NCBI RefSeq assembly: GCF_020360975.1
Contig: NW_025408684.1
Coordinates: 434,001-498,000 of the forward strand
Source of the DNA: Hirsutella rhossiliensis
Lineage: Eukaryota > Ascomycota > Sordariomycetes > Hypocreales > Ophiocordycipitaceae
Length of the DNA: 64,000 nucleotides
Direction: 5' to 3'
In this document: positions 34,106-45,700 of the stretch, piece after piece
Numbering within the stretch: position 1 is the first letter of the stretch
How the letters are laid out: every line of letters starts with the position of its first letter
Notes under the pieces: model-generated
What the model saw: only the letters and a program-made list of their open reading frames with translations
What the model was told of the DNA's origin: nothing
Database searches by the model: none
Position numbers and translations under genes: made by a program

Positions 34106-34450
34106 GGGAAGCAGAAGTAGGCAGTTCTGCCGGCAGGGTCAGATCCTGCCAGAAGCCAGACGAGACGCGCGTGGGCCTTACGAGCAAGAGCAAGATACCA
34201 CAGTCGAAAGCTGGATGGGAAGCAGAGGAGCAGACAGCCCTGCCGCGACAGGGTCAGCTCCTGCCAGAAGCCAGACGAAACGCGCGTGGGCACTTTACGA
34301 GCAAGAGCAAGTTCGCCGCGGCGGAAAGCTGGGTGGGAAGCAGAGAAGCAGACAGCTCTGCCGCGCGAGAAGGTCAGCTCCTGCTAGACGCCAGACGAGA
34401 CACGCGCGGCACTCACGAGCAGTGTCAAAGTCACCTCAGTGGAAAGCTGG
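34106..34450. repeat. Tandem repeat of about 111-118 bp, 3 copies
   Basis: The word GGGAAGCAGA recurs at 34106, 34217 and 34335. Each unit also has CTGCC...AGGGTCAG, CAGAAGCCAGACGA, ACGCGCG and ACGAGCA in the same order. It starts 31 bp upstream of the orphan gene's ATG, so the repeated unit must make up most of that gene's promoter or leader. The period varies and is not coding. Confidence 0.9.
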
Positions 34451-34810
34451 CAAGCACGAGAAGCGGTTGCAGTGTTTGATGAGTCGTTGCGGGTAGTTGT
34501 AGCGTGGTTGTTTGAAGAAGCAGTAGCAGTCAGTGTGCGAAGACGCGATGGAGGAGAGAAGAAAGACGGGACGACGCGTCGGATGGGAGAAAGGCTATTT
34601 GACCTGCTCCCAGGCGACCAGCCACCCCCCCATCCCCTATTCCACGCCCTGGCGTCCGCGGGCCGATGATGTAACTGCCGCGTCGAGCACGCGCAAGGTC
34701 CACTCTCAGAAGCGAGAACGACGTCGTTTCTCCGTGGGAAGATTCCATCATGAACAGCCGCTTGCGAGGTTCCTCTGGCCTGTTCCCGCGGTCCCCCTGA
34801 ACCGTCGGGG
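34451..34810. other. Spacer upstream of the orphan gene
   Basis: No gene seen. Continuous - strand frames through here reflect GC-rich composition and run on into the degenerate exon copy at 34811. Confidence 0.35.
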
Positions 34811-34970
34811 CGGCCACCCTTGCCCGCCTGAAGCCGAGCTCCCTGAAGCAGACCCTCCTCCTCCACCGCTTTAGCCCTCTTGCGTGATGCATCCCCATGG
34901 CCTCGTCGTAGATGTCTGCTTCTGTATGCCCGGCATTACCCTTGGGCTTGCAAGACTTGACACGGACCCA
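34811..34970 (-). pseudogene. Degenerate copy of the last NAT10/KRE33 exon
   Basis: This segment aligns with 35001-35140, the end of the cytidine acetyltransferase gene. The translated copy reads VKSCKPKGNAGHTEADIYDEA against VKSSKPKRKAGPTAAEIYEEA in the real exon. After EAMG the copy loses frame through an insertion of about 20 bp. At the aligned position of the stop codon (TGA in the gene) the copy has TCA. It lacks all upstream domains, so it is a non-functional duplicate placed about 190 bp beyond its source in the direction of transcription. Confidence 0.8.
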
Positions 34971-35018
34971 TGCCTCCATGGTGCCTCTGATCCCCTGAGG
35001 CAGCCACTCTTGCCCCCC

Positions 35019-38000
35019 TCAAGCCGACTTCCTCCCTTTCTTTGCCTTTTTGCGTGACGAGTCCCCCATGGCCTCTTCGTAGATCTCCGCTGCAGTCGGT
35101 CCGGCCTTCCTCTTGGGCTTGCTGGACTTGACGCTGACGACTGGCTTCGCTTTCCCTTCCTTGGCGGCGTTGCGCACCTGCTTCTCTGCCTCGTCCCACG
35201 CGGGCGCGTCGCCCTCAATCTCGAACCTAGTAGATCATAGTCAGTAAGCTTGACTAGCGCCTGACCTTGAACTTTGGGCGTCCATCTCCTTACTGGTCCA
35301 GGGGCAGGGAGTCGATGAGCTCCCGCTGCTTTTGCCTCAGCGCCTGAAGCGCCTCGTTGCCACCCTCCTCCAGCTCGGCCTCGAGCGACGTGTCTAGCGG
35401 GACAAAGCGATCGTCGACAACCTCGTCGTCGTGCGCACCGCTCGCGTCCTCCCTCGCGACTCCCAGCTTCTCGACCTGTGGCAGCTGCGCGTCGACGGCC
35501 GCCGAGATGAGAGAGCCGAAATGCGTCGTTACCTTGCGAAGGACCTTGATGAACATGGCTAGCAGCTGGTTCGAAGGCAGGGACAGTTCCTGTGCCACGG
35601 TGTCCATGTCTTTGCGCTGGAGCCCGATGGCCAGCAGGATACACTGCTGGACACCCGTCAACTTGATGTCGGCCCTTAACCTCCCGGTAAAGTACAGGCT
35701 GGCTATCGTGGGGATCATGTCGAGAATAACGTGGTAGTCCAGCATGTTATTCGCGTACGACTCGAGGCGCTTCAGGTCAAATGGCGTCAGTTGTCTGTCC
35801 AGTTCCACCTTGTCCAAAGGTGCGACTTCGACCGAGTCGAGCTTGGCGCCGACATTGGCCGACTCGTCGACGCTCAGGGCCGTGATTGCTGGGAATGTCC
35901 GGAACTGATACGACAGTAGCGACAGGAACCGCTTTTGGAAGTCCCTCGAAAATGCTCCGAGCCACGTCCTGTCCTCGCTATTCTCGAGCGGCCGAAGCAT
36001 GACGCACGTGTGCTCGCCCGTCAAGTCGTTGGCCGTTTGACGCAGATACACTGGTGAGAAGGTGGACCGCTTCCAAAACTTGAGTAACGAGGGTGTCAAC
36101 CCGTAGCTGACGCCGAGGTAGTCGAGAGCCTTGGGCTTCTTCTCGTGGGGCTTTGCGAAGAGAGGCGGCATCTGGGCCTGATCCCTGACGGCAATCTCTT
36201 CCTCCAACAGGGATGTCTTGGCCAACTCGGCGTCCGTCGCCCGACGCACCTTGTCCTCCATGACTTGGTCCTCGTCTTCCGACAGATTGGCGAAGCGACC
36301 CTCGTAGTAATCGATCAGGAGTTGCAGGGCCTTTGTTCCGTAGCCCATGGACACATACTCGGGGTTCGTCGCTATCCGGACAACTCGAGCACCGGAGAGA
36401 GATGCAAAGTCCTCGTCCTGGAACTGTTGGCTGACGAGCCAGGGTATCAGGTCGCCGGACGGCCGCTGCCCCCGACTCAGGCTGTTGAGCACGCTCTGCC
36501 TGCTGATTTTTCCCTCGAGCGCGACTTGGATAACACACAGGGGCTCGGGGAGCTTTCCACTGCCCTCAACGTTGGGCGGGACCAGGACGAACAGCTCGTG
36601 GGCTGGAGCATCGCTCATGAGCTGCAGATCATCTGGTGAGTTTTTGTAGTGGCTTGCCACGTACAGGGCCACCATTTGCTGAAGAAAGGCTTCAGAGACG
36701 GGATGGAAGGAGAAGAGGGTATCGCGGTTGACGACGAGGAGCTCGCATTGCGACGGGTCCGGACACCCGTGGATGTTCGACTTGGACTTGGGCAATGTGG
36801 CATCGAGACACAGCAGCTTGTTCAGCCACTTCTCCACAGCATCGCCGCGTGCGTATCTGATTGGCTCTGCGAGGGTGATTTCTCGCAGCTTCCTGGCGGC
36901 CTGGTTTTCGTCGGATTTCGCCGCCTTCCCGGTCGACCGATCGGCCAGCTGCAAGTCACTATTCGTGGAGGCGGATCGAGACTGCTCGCGCAGCTGCTTG
37001 ATCAACTTCAGGGACAGCGACCGGCCAGTACCTTCGTAACCATTGATAGTGGAGGCCATGAGGACCAGGTACGGACCCATGAGCTTCCGGACTAGGGGGA
37101 GCGGGATGGCGGCTGCTTCGTCGATGACGACGAGCTCCGCTTGCCCCAGGACGTGGGCGTCTTGTGGCCTGATGTACTGGATGGTCTGGCGGTGTTGCCT
37201 GTGGATGTTGACCCGGACAATGGCCTTGTTGAAGTCGGGGTTGGTGCTCTGGATGATGGAGTAGTCGGCGTGGTCGGTGTATCCGAGCGCATCGAAGCCC
37301 TTGAAGACAAACTCGAAGAGCGTCTTCAAGTTTTCCGGCGACGGCGAGGTGATGAAGATGTTGCTGTATCCGTGCGCAACCGCGGCGGCGACAGCGACGC
37401 CCATGGCCGCTGACTTGCCCCGACCTCTGGCGGCCGTCAGGGCGACGGTACTCCGCAGCGTCTTCTCCGCGATGGCGTCTGTGAAGATGAGGAGCGCCTG
37501 GGCCTGATCTACCGTCTTTGCGAGGGAGATTAAGGACCCCACCGGTTCCCGTTCTCGGTGGTCGTCTTTGATGCTGTCCAGCTGGACCTGTTGCGGCGTC
37601 TTCGGCTGGTCCAGGTCTGGAGGGGGCAAGGCCTTGACATCCTTGCCGCCCGAGATGGGCAAGACGTTGAGCTCATCGTCGATGACGAGGCACGACTCGC
37701 AGCGGCCCAAGGACAGCAAGAACCTTTCGTTGAATCTGGCCACCACATCGGTATGCGCTTCGGTGCGGTATCTCGAGTGGACGTCCATGGATAGGTTGTA
37801 GAGCTGTCTCAGGCTGCTCATGCCCTTGAGCAGCATGACGACGAGGCCGCCGCCTTCGACCGTCTCGACGGTGCGGGCCAGAATGTTTGGGGTCAGGGCC
37901 TCAAAGTCCTGCAGGACGCACATGCCGAAGGTGTTGCCAAGGATCTTGTCCGTCTCCTTGTAGTAGGTGTAGCGGATGTTGTGCAAGGAGACAAAGAGCT

Positions 38001-38430
38001 CGAAGGGATCCTCGGTGTTGGCTTCGCGGATGCCTCGCTTGATTTCCTTTTTGATTTTCTGCTCACGCTTCTTCCGGTGGCTTTTGCGCTCCTTGGTTAG
38101 CCGGCGCCCTCACGACCCGAGACTCGGGCACTGGCTTACCTGGTGAATCCTAGCAGCTTGCTCTTGTACGCCCACAGCACCGACTTGTTCTGCTTAATGT
38201 CCATGCTGGACATGATGTAGTGCAGATGGACGATGACATCCTTGGCGCGGTCGCCGACAACGACGAAGAAGCTTCTCTTCTTCTCTTGCAGGCCATTGCG
38301 GATGAGCGTCTGGATGCGCTGATCCCTGCGCGAGGCGTTAAAGGGCGGGCCGCTGAGCGCAAGGAAATTGAAGAGAAAATGTGAATGAAGAGGGAAATTT
38401 CAAGGGTACTTACACTTGTTTGCGCGACAT
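35019..38430 (-). CDS. KRE33: RNA cytidine acetyltransferase (NAT10/Kre33)
   Basis: This nucleolar ATP-dependent enzyme makes N4-acetylcytidine in 18S rRNA and, with an adaptor, in tRNA; it is needed for 40S biogenesis. Four exons (38430-38414, 38325-38140, 38080-35294, 35226-35019; introns 88, 59 and 67 bp) give 1065 aa. The order is an N-terminal TmcA domain (IRNGLQEKKRSFFVVVGDRA, NKSVLWAYKSKLLGF), an RNA-helicase-like domain with Walker A GRGKSAAMG near residue 288 and VVIDEAAAIPLP, a GNAT domain (RIATNPEYVSMGYGTKALQL) and a tRNA-binding-like region, then a Lys-rich nucleolar tail. The first exon encodes only five full codons. A last intron is needed to join the tail (FEIEGDAPAWDEAEKQ). 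Confidence 0.96.
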
Positions 38431-39238
38431 TTTGTGGGTGTGCTCTCAAGCAATGAATTGCACTTTGTAAATGTCGGGGCCCTCTGACGCCTTCAAGAAT
38501 CTCATGACGGGTGACGCCGCGCAAAGAAAAAAAAAGTGCCAAACTTTTGGGCGGCGTCGAAATTGTGCCGGGCGGTGAGGCTCGGTGAGTCTTGATGTGG
38601 GCTGGGATGCAGGGTGGGGTCTTACCGAAGCCCACCGAGGATCGCCAGCGCTCACCGACGGTCACCGAAGCCTTTTTCTTACATACGGAGAACTTGACTG
38701 CTGAAAGTGGCTTTTCGGGGACTGGGACATTGTGAATTGCTACCTGAGCCCTGGACTCGGCGTTTTGGAAGTAACAATACAGTTGCCCTATTTTCTTTCC
38801 AACCGCCAGCGCGATCCATGATCGTACTGTTCCGACATGAAATATCACGACGATTTGATGTTTGGTTTCTACACTCAGGGCCATACAAGCTTGAATGCAA
38901 AGGTAGCGAAAACACTGTTGTACACGAAGGAAGGCGCGCGATTCAAGCAGGCGACGCTGACGCTGTCTTGGTTCCTGATTTCCCGCGGCTCACAAATGGG
39001 AGCTCATAGAGTACCAAGCACGTTTCAGCACACGCAGATTAATTGCTTGCGCAAGTCTATGGGATATGAAAAAGACTTTCGGTGCAACTCAGCGCGGCAA
39101 GCCAGCCCCAACGACCATGCGCGGCACCACCAAAAAATGAAACAGACACGAGTACCAATCCGTCAAATGCAGCACAGACATGAGAACGAGCGGACCAAAG
39201 AGTCATGTACACGACGGGAAAGAGGGCGCGCGCGCGTG
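38431..39238. other. KRE33 promoter / COX24 3' spacer
   Basis: No gene seen. The short frames at 38.7-39.0 kb on the + strand have no family character. Confidence 0.4.
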
Positions 39239-40314
39239 TTACGTGCGGTCCAGCTTCCGGCGCAGGTTGCGGGTGCGCTTCATGAGCTTCTTGTACTTCT
39301 TCTTCTTCATCTTGAGCTTCCGTTGCCTCTTGACGCTGATGGCGTGCATGTCGCGGCGAGCCTGGGCCTCGTCAAAGGTGAGCTGGCGGCGGGCCATGCG
39401 GGCGAGGAAGCCGCGCGGCTGGTCGTCGTTGACGATGCGGGGGCTGTGTGCGACGATGCGGATCTGGCCGTCGGGCTCGGTCGTCTCCTCGATGGTGAAC
39501 ATGGCCCTGTATACGCGGTGCTGGGGCCCTTGATCGAGGGCCTCGGAGTCGGCGGCCATACCCTCAGAGTCGGCGGCTGACTGGGGGCGCGGGAGGGGCG
39601 GGGGGCGGTAGGGTAGGAAGTCGCCCGACATGGCATCGACTTGCAAGTAGAGGCTCGACTCGCTGCCGTCGGGGTTCCTGACCTCGACCTTGCGCATGCC
39701 GTCGGCGCGTGCGTGGTGGTCGTCGTGATGGGCCTCTATGGTCATCTGGGCCATGGGGCCCTCGAGTTGGTCAATAGTGTCGGAGAGGGTCGACATGGTT
39801 TCGGCCGCCTTGTTGGCCTTTGCGTGGGCGGCAAAGATGGAGGCAAAGTGCTCGTCCGAGACGGAGCGCGGCATCGTCTGGGTGATGGAGATGGGGCGAT
39901 GGAGCGAGAAAAAGCTCGAGAGGCCGATGGCTGGGGCATGGTCAGAGAGGGGGCCAAAAAACTTCCTCAAGTGGGCTCACCTTCTTGGGACAGGTGATTG
40001 GTGGCGGGAACGCTGGGCAGCTTGCGAAAGGAAGCGCTCCTGTCCGAGGCGTCCTTGTTTTTCCGTTTCCTCTTGTCGCTGCCAGCCTTGCCCTCGGCTC
40101 GCGCCGACGTCGACGCCGAGGCGGGGACCGAGGACTGGCCGGCGGGAATGTCGCCGGGGCCGTTGTCGGGCCTCGAGGGCTTGGAGGAGGAGCATCGCCG
40201 CTGGTGGCCGCGGACGAGGACGGGCGCGGCGGACGAGGGGCCGAGCGACGAGGCCAAGGCTGCGGCCTGGGGGGCGGCCGAGACGACGACGCGCCGCACC
40301 GACGAGGGCAACAT
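39239..40314 (-). CDS. COX24: Mitochondrial COX24/mS38-type protein (AURKAIP1 domain)
   Basis: Two exons (40314-39981 and 39930-39239; intron 50 bp) give 341 aa. The N-terminus is Arg/Ala/Ser-rich with no acidic residues for the first 45 aa, a mitochondrial presequence. The middle is low-complexity. The C-terminal 35 residues hold the diagnostic basic motif: MHAISVKRQRKLKMKKKKYK, then KLMKRTRNLRRKLDR. This is the AURKAIP1/COX24 domain, which in yeast is needed for COX1 mRNA processing and translation and is a mitoribosomal small-subunit protein (mS38). Identification rests on that short domain, which is highly specific. The protein is longer than yeast Cox24 (111 aa). Confidence 0.9.
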
Positions 40315-41140
40315 GATTGCGGCCAGCTGCTGCGACGGGGCGGCTTGGGCGGGGGAGACGGAACAAGAAGCGTTGCTCTCGTCAACGCAGGCGCCAGGAC
40401 GGGCGGGCGGGCGATCCTGGCTATGGGTGGTGTTGTGTGAGACGGATGGATGGATGTCGATTACGGCCCCGAGTAGGTAAAACGCTGCCGCTGGGGTTCA
40501 GGCCTGCCTGCGCGAGGTACAGTACAGTACAGTACAGTACCCAGTAACTAAGTACCCAGTGCCCCCAGGGTGGCAGAGCGCGGCCTGAGGCAGCCATGGC
40601 CGCTTGCCGGAGGCTGCCGTCTCAGTTGAAATAAGACGGGCGAACCTTGTGACTCGCCGTCCCCTCGAATCCATTTCCAAGTCCACGGTGCTTGCAGAAG
40701 ACTGCCTACCTATTCCAACGAAATTCGCCAGCCCTTCATGGAGCCAACCTCGAGCAAAAGACAGTCGATGCGCGAAACAAAGGACTCGCAAATCTCCTCC
40801 CCCTCCTCCCCCTCCTCCAAGGATCGCAACGCCAGCCCCCGCCTGGATCGTGTGACGTGCTCCCTCGCCTTGTCACGCGCATGACGCTCTCGTCCCATGC
40901 TGCGTGACGACGAGACCAAGAGCGTATACCAGAAAAATGTCTTATATTTAGTCCGCATGGGGCCAAAACCCTTATATGCCCGTAACCCCAGGTTTCTATC
41001 GTCTATGCCTCTCTTTGCCCACAAAAGACCAATCCGTTGCTGGAAGAGCAACGCGGGGCTCTATACCAATACCAAACCTGCAAAGGATCCAATGCCAATA
41101 GAAACAGCACAGTCCGCCTCGAAAGAGCGAGCCGCCGGCT
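40315..41140. other. Spacer between COX24 and SYM1
   Basis: Contains the COX24 promoter with a GTACA pentanucleotide repeat (40516-40541), and the 3' flank of SYM1. No gene seen. Confidence 0.4.
40516..40541. repeat. GTACA pentanucleotide repeat
   Basis: About five head-to-tail GTACA units, about 200 bp upstream of the COX24 start codon. Confidence 0.9.
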
Positions 41141-41892
41141 TTATGCCTTTTCCCTTTCCTTGTCTCCTCCCGTCTCCTGCACCGCCGACGCCGGCGTCTG
41201 GCTGTTGACCCAGCTCAGGTAGCAGTTCCAGCCAATGGAGATGATGTTGGCAAACAGGACGCGGTGCTGGAGCGGCAAGAAGGTAAAGTTGACGATCTGC
41301 ACAAACGGCCAGACCATCCAGTTGGTCTGCAGCGCCGGCCACCACGTCCTCTGCAGCCGCTCCTTGGGGCTGGCCCCTTCCATGGTGGCCATGCTGCTGA
41401 GGAAGACGCCGATCATGACGGGGGCGAAGAGTGTTTGGTCGCAGGCGACGCGGGCCAGCGTCTCGATGCGCCGGTTGGAGAAGTTGACGCGCCGGGCCAG
41501 GAAGCCGAACCACGTGGTGGCCACGGGGCCAAAGACGACTGGGGCAAGTTAGACTTGCGACGGGGGAATTGGTCTGGGGGAAAGCTCACATCCACCATAA
41601 AGGGCCATGCGCCCGGTGCGCGTCAGGTCATGGCCCTTGATGCCGCGCTTGTCGACGAGCTGCTGGGCCGTAATGTCGCCCGTGGCAAACAAGACGGCCG
41701 TCGTGACGCTCTGGGTGAGCAGTGGGCGCGACGCCAGCTTGCCATTGTACCTGGGTCGAGCAAGTCAGGACAAGCAAGACGACAGAGGGCCCAGGAGCAT
41801 GCGTTTGTGTGCGCGCGCGTTGCGCTCTTCTCCCGCAATGCTCCCTCCCTGGGGCCGAGGCCGTCGTACCAACGAAACAGAGAGATGACCAT
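41141..41892 (-). CDS. SYM1: Mpv17/PMP22-family inner mitochondrial membrane protein
   Basis: Three exons (41892-41870, 41750-41590, 41538-41141; introns 119 and 51 bp) give 193 aa. The start [20 protein letters not shown] and [16 protein letters not shown] are characteristic of Sym1/Mpv17. The conserved signatures [33 protein letters not shown] and the family signature [19 protein letters not shown] follow in order. Four membrane segments are expected. Yeast Sym1 is a stress-induced inner-membrane channel that supports growth on ethanol at high temperature. The first exon is only 23 nt; without it the strongly conserved FRWY start is missing. Confidence 0.95.
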
Positions 41893-42034
41893 GACAGGCA
41901 GCGTCTGGGTCTTGTGTATATGAAGCCCGAGCTCTCGGTCGCTGATGGCTGCAGGGCTCGAGCTCGACGAAGAAGCCTCGGGTTTGGGATGCCCTCGTGC
42001 CCTTTTCGTGCTTGTCGAAGGCTCGCCTATTGGC

Positions 42035-42066
<32 letters not shown>

Positions 42067-42735
42067 GATGTCGAAAGCGCGGTGGTGGTGGAGAAGGACA
42101 GACGGACAAGGAAACAAGACGCTGCTACAAGAGGAAAAGAGCGACGACGGGGGGGAGGAGTAATAAGGGGACGGCCGTCGCTGACTGTAGTAGTCAATTG
42201 ACGATGGGAAAGGACCTGGCAATCCAACGATGACGAGGCGGGCGGGGGGAGAGATTGCCTCCCTGGGGAAATGCTCCGCGGGAGGTGGGGAGAGCTAACA
42301 ACAAGTCTCGCCCAGTCTAAAAAAAAGCATCCTTTTTTGTTCAGAGCTACGCTTCTGTCTCTGTCGACGATGCTGCTTGAGCTGGCTGGCAGATTATGGC
42401 GCCCATTGAAGTGCCTGAGCAGATTCACCGTGCCGTCTGGCTGAGGCCCCGTACGTACAGCATCCATCCATGCTCGATACATGCACAGTGCCCGCCAGTC
42501 TCATCCGCCATGGCAGAGCCGGTCAGGCCAGCGCCCATCTACTCCGTACGCCCATCTCGCCTTCTGGCTTTGCTGCTATTCTCACGCCTCGCCAGGCCTT
42601 TTCAAAAGCGTCGCTGCGCTTTTGCGTCCCCTCTTGGCAACTTTGCCTATGCACACTGCCGACCCCTGGCCTCCTCGCCAACACCAATCGGCTCGCCGCC
42701 GCACACTTTCAGGGGCGTAGAGAACCCCTGCCCAT
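41893..42735. other. SYM1 promoter / MUG190 3' spacer
   Basis: Holds a (GGC)n run (42032-42066), a GT-rich tract and one TACTCCGTA word (42540-42548). No gene seen. Confidence 0.4.
42032..42066. repeat. (GGC)n microsatellite
   Basis: About 12 GGC triplets with one GGT interruption, about 140 bp upstream of the SYM1 start. Not inside a supported exon. Confidence 0.95.
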
Positions 42736-45700
42736 CTACACCTCCGTCTCGATGCCCGCCTGCTTCGAATGCCGGTCAAAGAGCCCCGTCACGCCGTCCC
42801 CCACCCGCTCAAACTTGTGCTTCATCCACCTCGCCGTTCGCGGCACCTGTCGTGAGGCACCAAGTCAGTCACTCACTCGCCCCCAGCACAGACGCCGGCA
42901 GTCCTCACCTTCCATTGCATGATGCCCCGGTGCTGCCGATGCAGAGCCTTGTCCCGCCTCCTGTAGTCCCGGATCTGGTCCAGCGGTCCCTGCTTGTCGT
43001 CGACGCTGCCGTCGGGTAAGTCTTTGCTCATGGAGCTGTCGGAGCTGTCGCTGTCGCTCGATGCCTCCTCGTCCACAATACCTGCTTCATGCTGCATCTT
43101 GTCCGTGTCGAGATTATCTCGCGCCGTGTCGATGACCTCCACAACGTCGCGGACATTCTGGTTGCGCGATGCCCATCGAGAATGCGCGCTCCCCTGGGCG
43201 GCTCGTTAGCCGATGCTTCTCTCGTGCAATGTCAGTCACTCGCTGGTGTGCAGCTGCGTACCATGCCCGCCCAAAACGTCACCTTTAGCTTCAAGCTGCC
43301 GACCTTTTCGCCGCATTCCTCCAGGCAGCAAGCCGTCGCCCGCTCAAAGTCGCCTTTCCAGATGGTCAGTTCGAGGTCCTCTTCCTCCTCGTCTGGTATA
43401 TCCTTAAGCCACAGCACGCAAAACGCCGCCACCTTGTCCCCGAAGAAGCCCTTGTCCTTGAACGCGATCGACATGCAGCTGCTGTACCGCTTCTTGACGG
43501 CCAGGCTGAGGTTCTGCTCCTTCTTTGCCCTCCACCTGGCCTCACCCCCCCCTTGCGGATACAGCTTGCCCATGCTAATGTTCGTCTTGAGCTTGAGCTT
43601 GCACGTCTTGAGATTCTCGGGACAGTCTCGGCTGATGGCCAGTGGCTGCACGTCTACAGTGCCATAGCTCCAGCCGAGCATATTCCGCGGAGCTTGGAGC
43701 TGCACGCTCCGCCAGACCAATGAGAGCCTGATTCGCCCGTGGCCGATGCCGCCCGTCAGCGGCCAGAAACCCATAACCTGTGACCGCTCCTTGAACACGT
43801 CGCCAAGCGGCAGGTGCACAATCCCGAGAAGGGGATTGTCTTCGTGCAGCCTGGCGTCCCGCACTGAGACGAAGACCTCGCACTCTCTCCAGTCGCGTAC
43901 GAATCGCTCACACCCTGCGTTGAAAAATGGCTTTGCGTTCTGCGGCTTCGTCCGCGTCTTGAACGTCTTGCTGTGGTTGACGATGACGGTGCAATAGGAG
44001 CTCGGCAGGCTCTCACCCGTCTCCTGCTCGTCGCTTGCTTCGTCGTCGTCGTCGTCGCCTTGCCTCTTGCTCAGCTTGTCGAGCTCGAGTCCGGTGATGT
44101 TGTGAATTTGCAAGCTTAGCAGGCCGCTAGGAAACCCGTCCGGCGGTGGGGCCGATATCATCATGGCGTCCTGCTCGCTTTTGAGCTCCTGCGCCTTGAG
44201 CTGCTCCAACTCTTCCTCGTCCCGCTCCGTCTCACCCTCCTTGCACATGATTTCGCGAAGCTTCCTCTCACTGCTCTTATCCACCACCTCCTTGAGCTGC
44301 TCCATGGTGCGGATCTCCGGGTCGTGGGTTTGCTGGTCAAACTGGCACTGCTGCATCTTGGTCTTGGCAAAGTATCCAACACTCCACTCCAGCTTGCCGG
44401 GCATATTGTCGCCGGCTTTGAGTGCTCTAAACCCGTCGACGCGGCTCCACATGCGTCCCCTGGATCGGTCGTCCTTCATGAGCTCCTTCAGGGGCACCTC
44501 GATTCGCCCCAGGTCGTCGTCGGCGGTGAACCGGTCCGAGTCCCAGAGCTGCACGCGCAGCCGTTCCTCGATGTTGAGCTCCTCGGGCGTGACGAGGAGG
44601 AAGTATGTCTCGTCCCAATAAGGCTCCATCTCGGACGTCAGGACGCGGGTGCTCCAAAGGACCTTGCCAAACTTGGCCCATCCTACCGATACGTAGGGGT
44701 CGGAGCTGCCCTCTTTGAAGAAGGGGATCCCGACGTCGCCCATTTTAAATTCATAACCCCGCTTGATGTGAATCATGAGGATGCCCGCCGAGTTGGTGTC
44801 CTTCTTAAAGTCGTCGCCGGCGAGCATGTCCTTGAGGTTGATGGTGAGGCTTTTGGGCGCCACGTACTCGGCAACGGCGGCATCAACGGCCGACTGCACA
44901 AAGTTGCTGATGAGCGGGACATCCATGATATTGAGACCACGCTGACTCAGGGGCATGCAGCTCAAGTCGACCTTGGGCTGGCCCAGAAAAGTCACGGTGC
45001 AGAGGGCGAAGAATGGGGGATCCGGCGTCAGCTGCAGACGCATTCGCATGATTCCTACGATTCCCTGCAAATCAACCCAGACGGGAATCCTGAGATTTCC
45101 GGGCAAGTAGAAGGCGAGGTAGAGATGCATGTCTTTTGTCCGGCTCTTGAGGCTCTTTGAGCTGGAGCGCGTTCGATAAGCGAAGGCGACCTCGAGGTTG
45201 ATGAAGTCGCCCTCCTCGCCCTCCATGCCCTCCAAGATTGCATGCCCGCCGCTCTGTTGCTTGGAGTCGCGCTCGCTAGAGTCGTCTTGGTCTGTTCCGT
45301 CCCCGTCGACGTCATTCTTGCAGTGCTCCTCGGCCGTCAGGTTCCCATCGCGGGTGACTGATTGGGCCGCCGCGCCAGTGGGCAGCCAGCGGATGCCGAG
45401 GATACGGAGAGCCTCGCTTCCCTGTCCAATGTCTTCGACGCTGACCATCCGGACGAGTCTGGGGAGCGAGGCCTGCATGACGTCCTCGAGCGTGTCGCAG
45501 AGACTGGCAAAGAGGTCCGGGTTGATGAGCGGCCAGACTGAGCCGAGGACCGAGTTGAGCCAGGCCGTCGACTCGGTAACGTCCTCGTTGGCCCGGGCCT
45601 CGGTTTGGCGGCGCTGCGCATCCCAGATCTCGTCTTGAAAGATGCTCTTGACCTTGCGAGAAGTGTATTCCCGGACTCCGGCAATCAGGATCGCAATGGC

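Noticed and set aside
34384..34980. Continuous - strand frames that look like a separate small gene
   Set aside because: Explained by the degenerate duplicate of the KRE33 last exon and GC-rich spacer; no complete gene structure.
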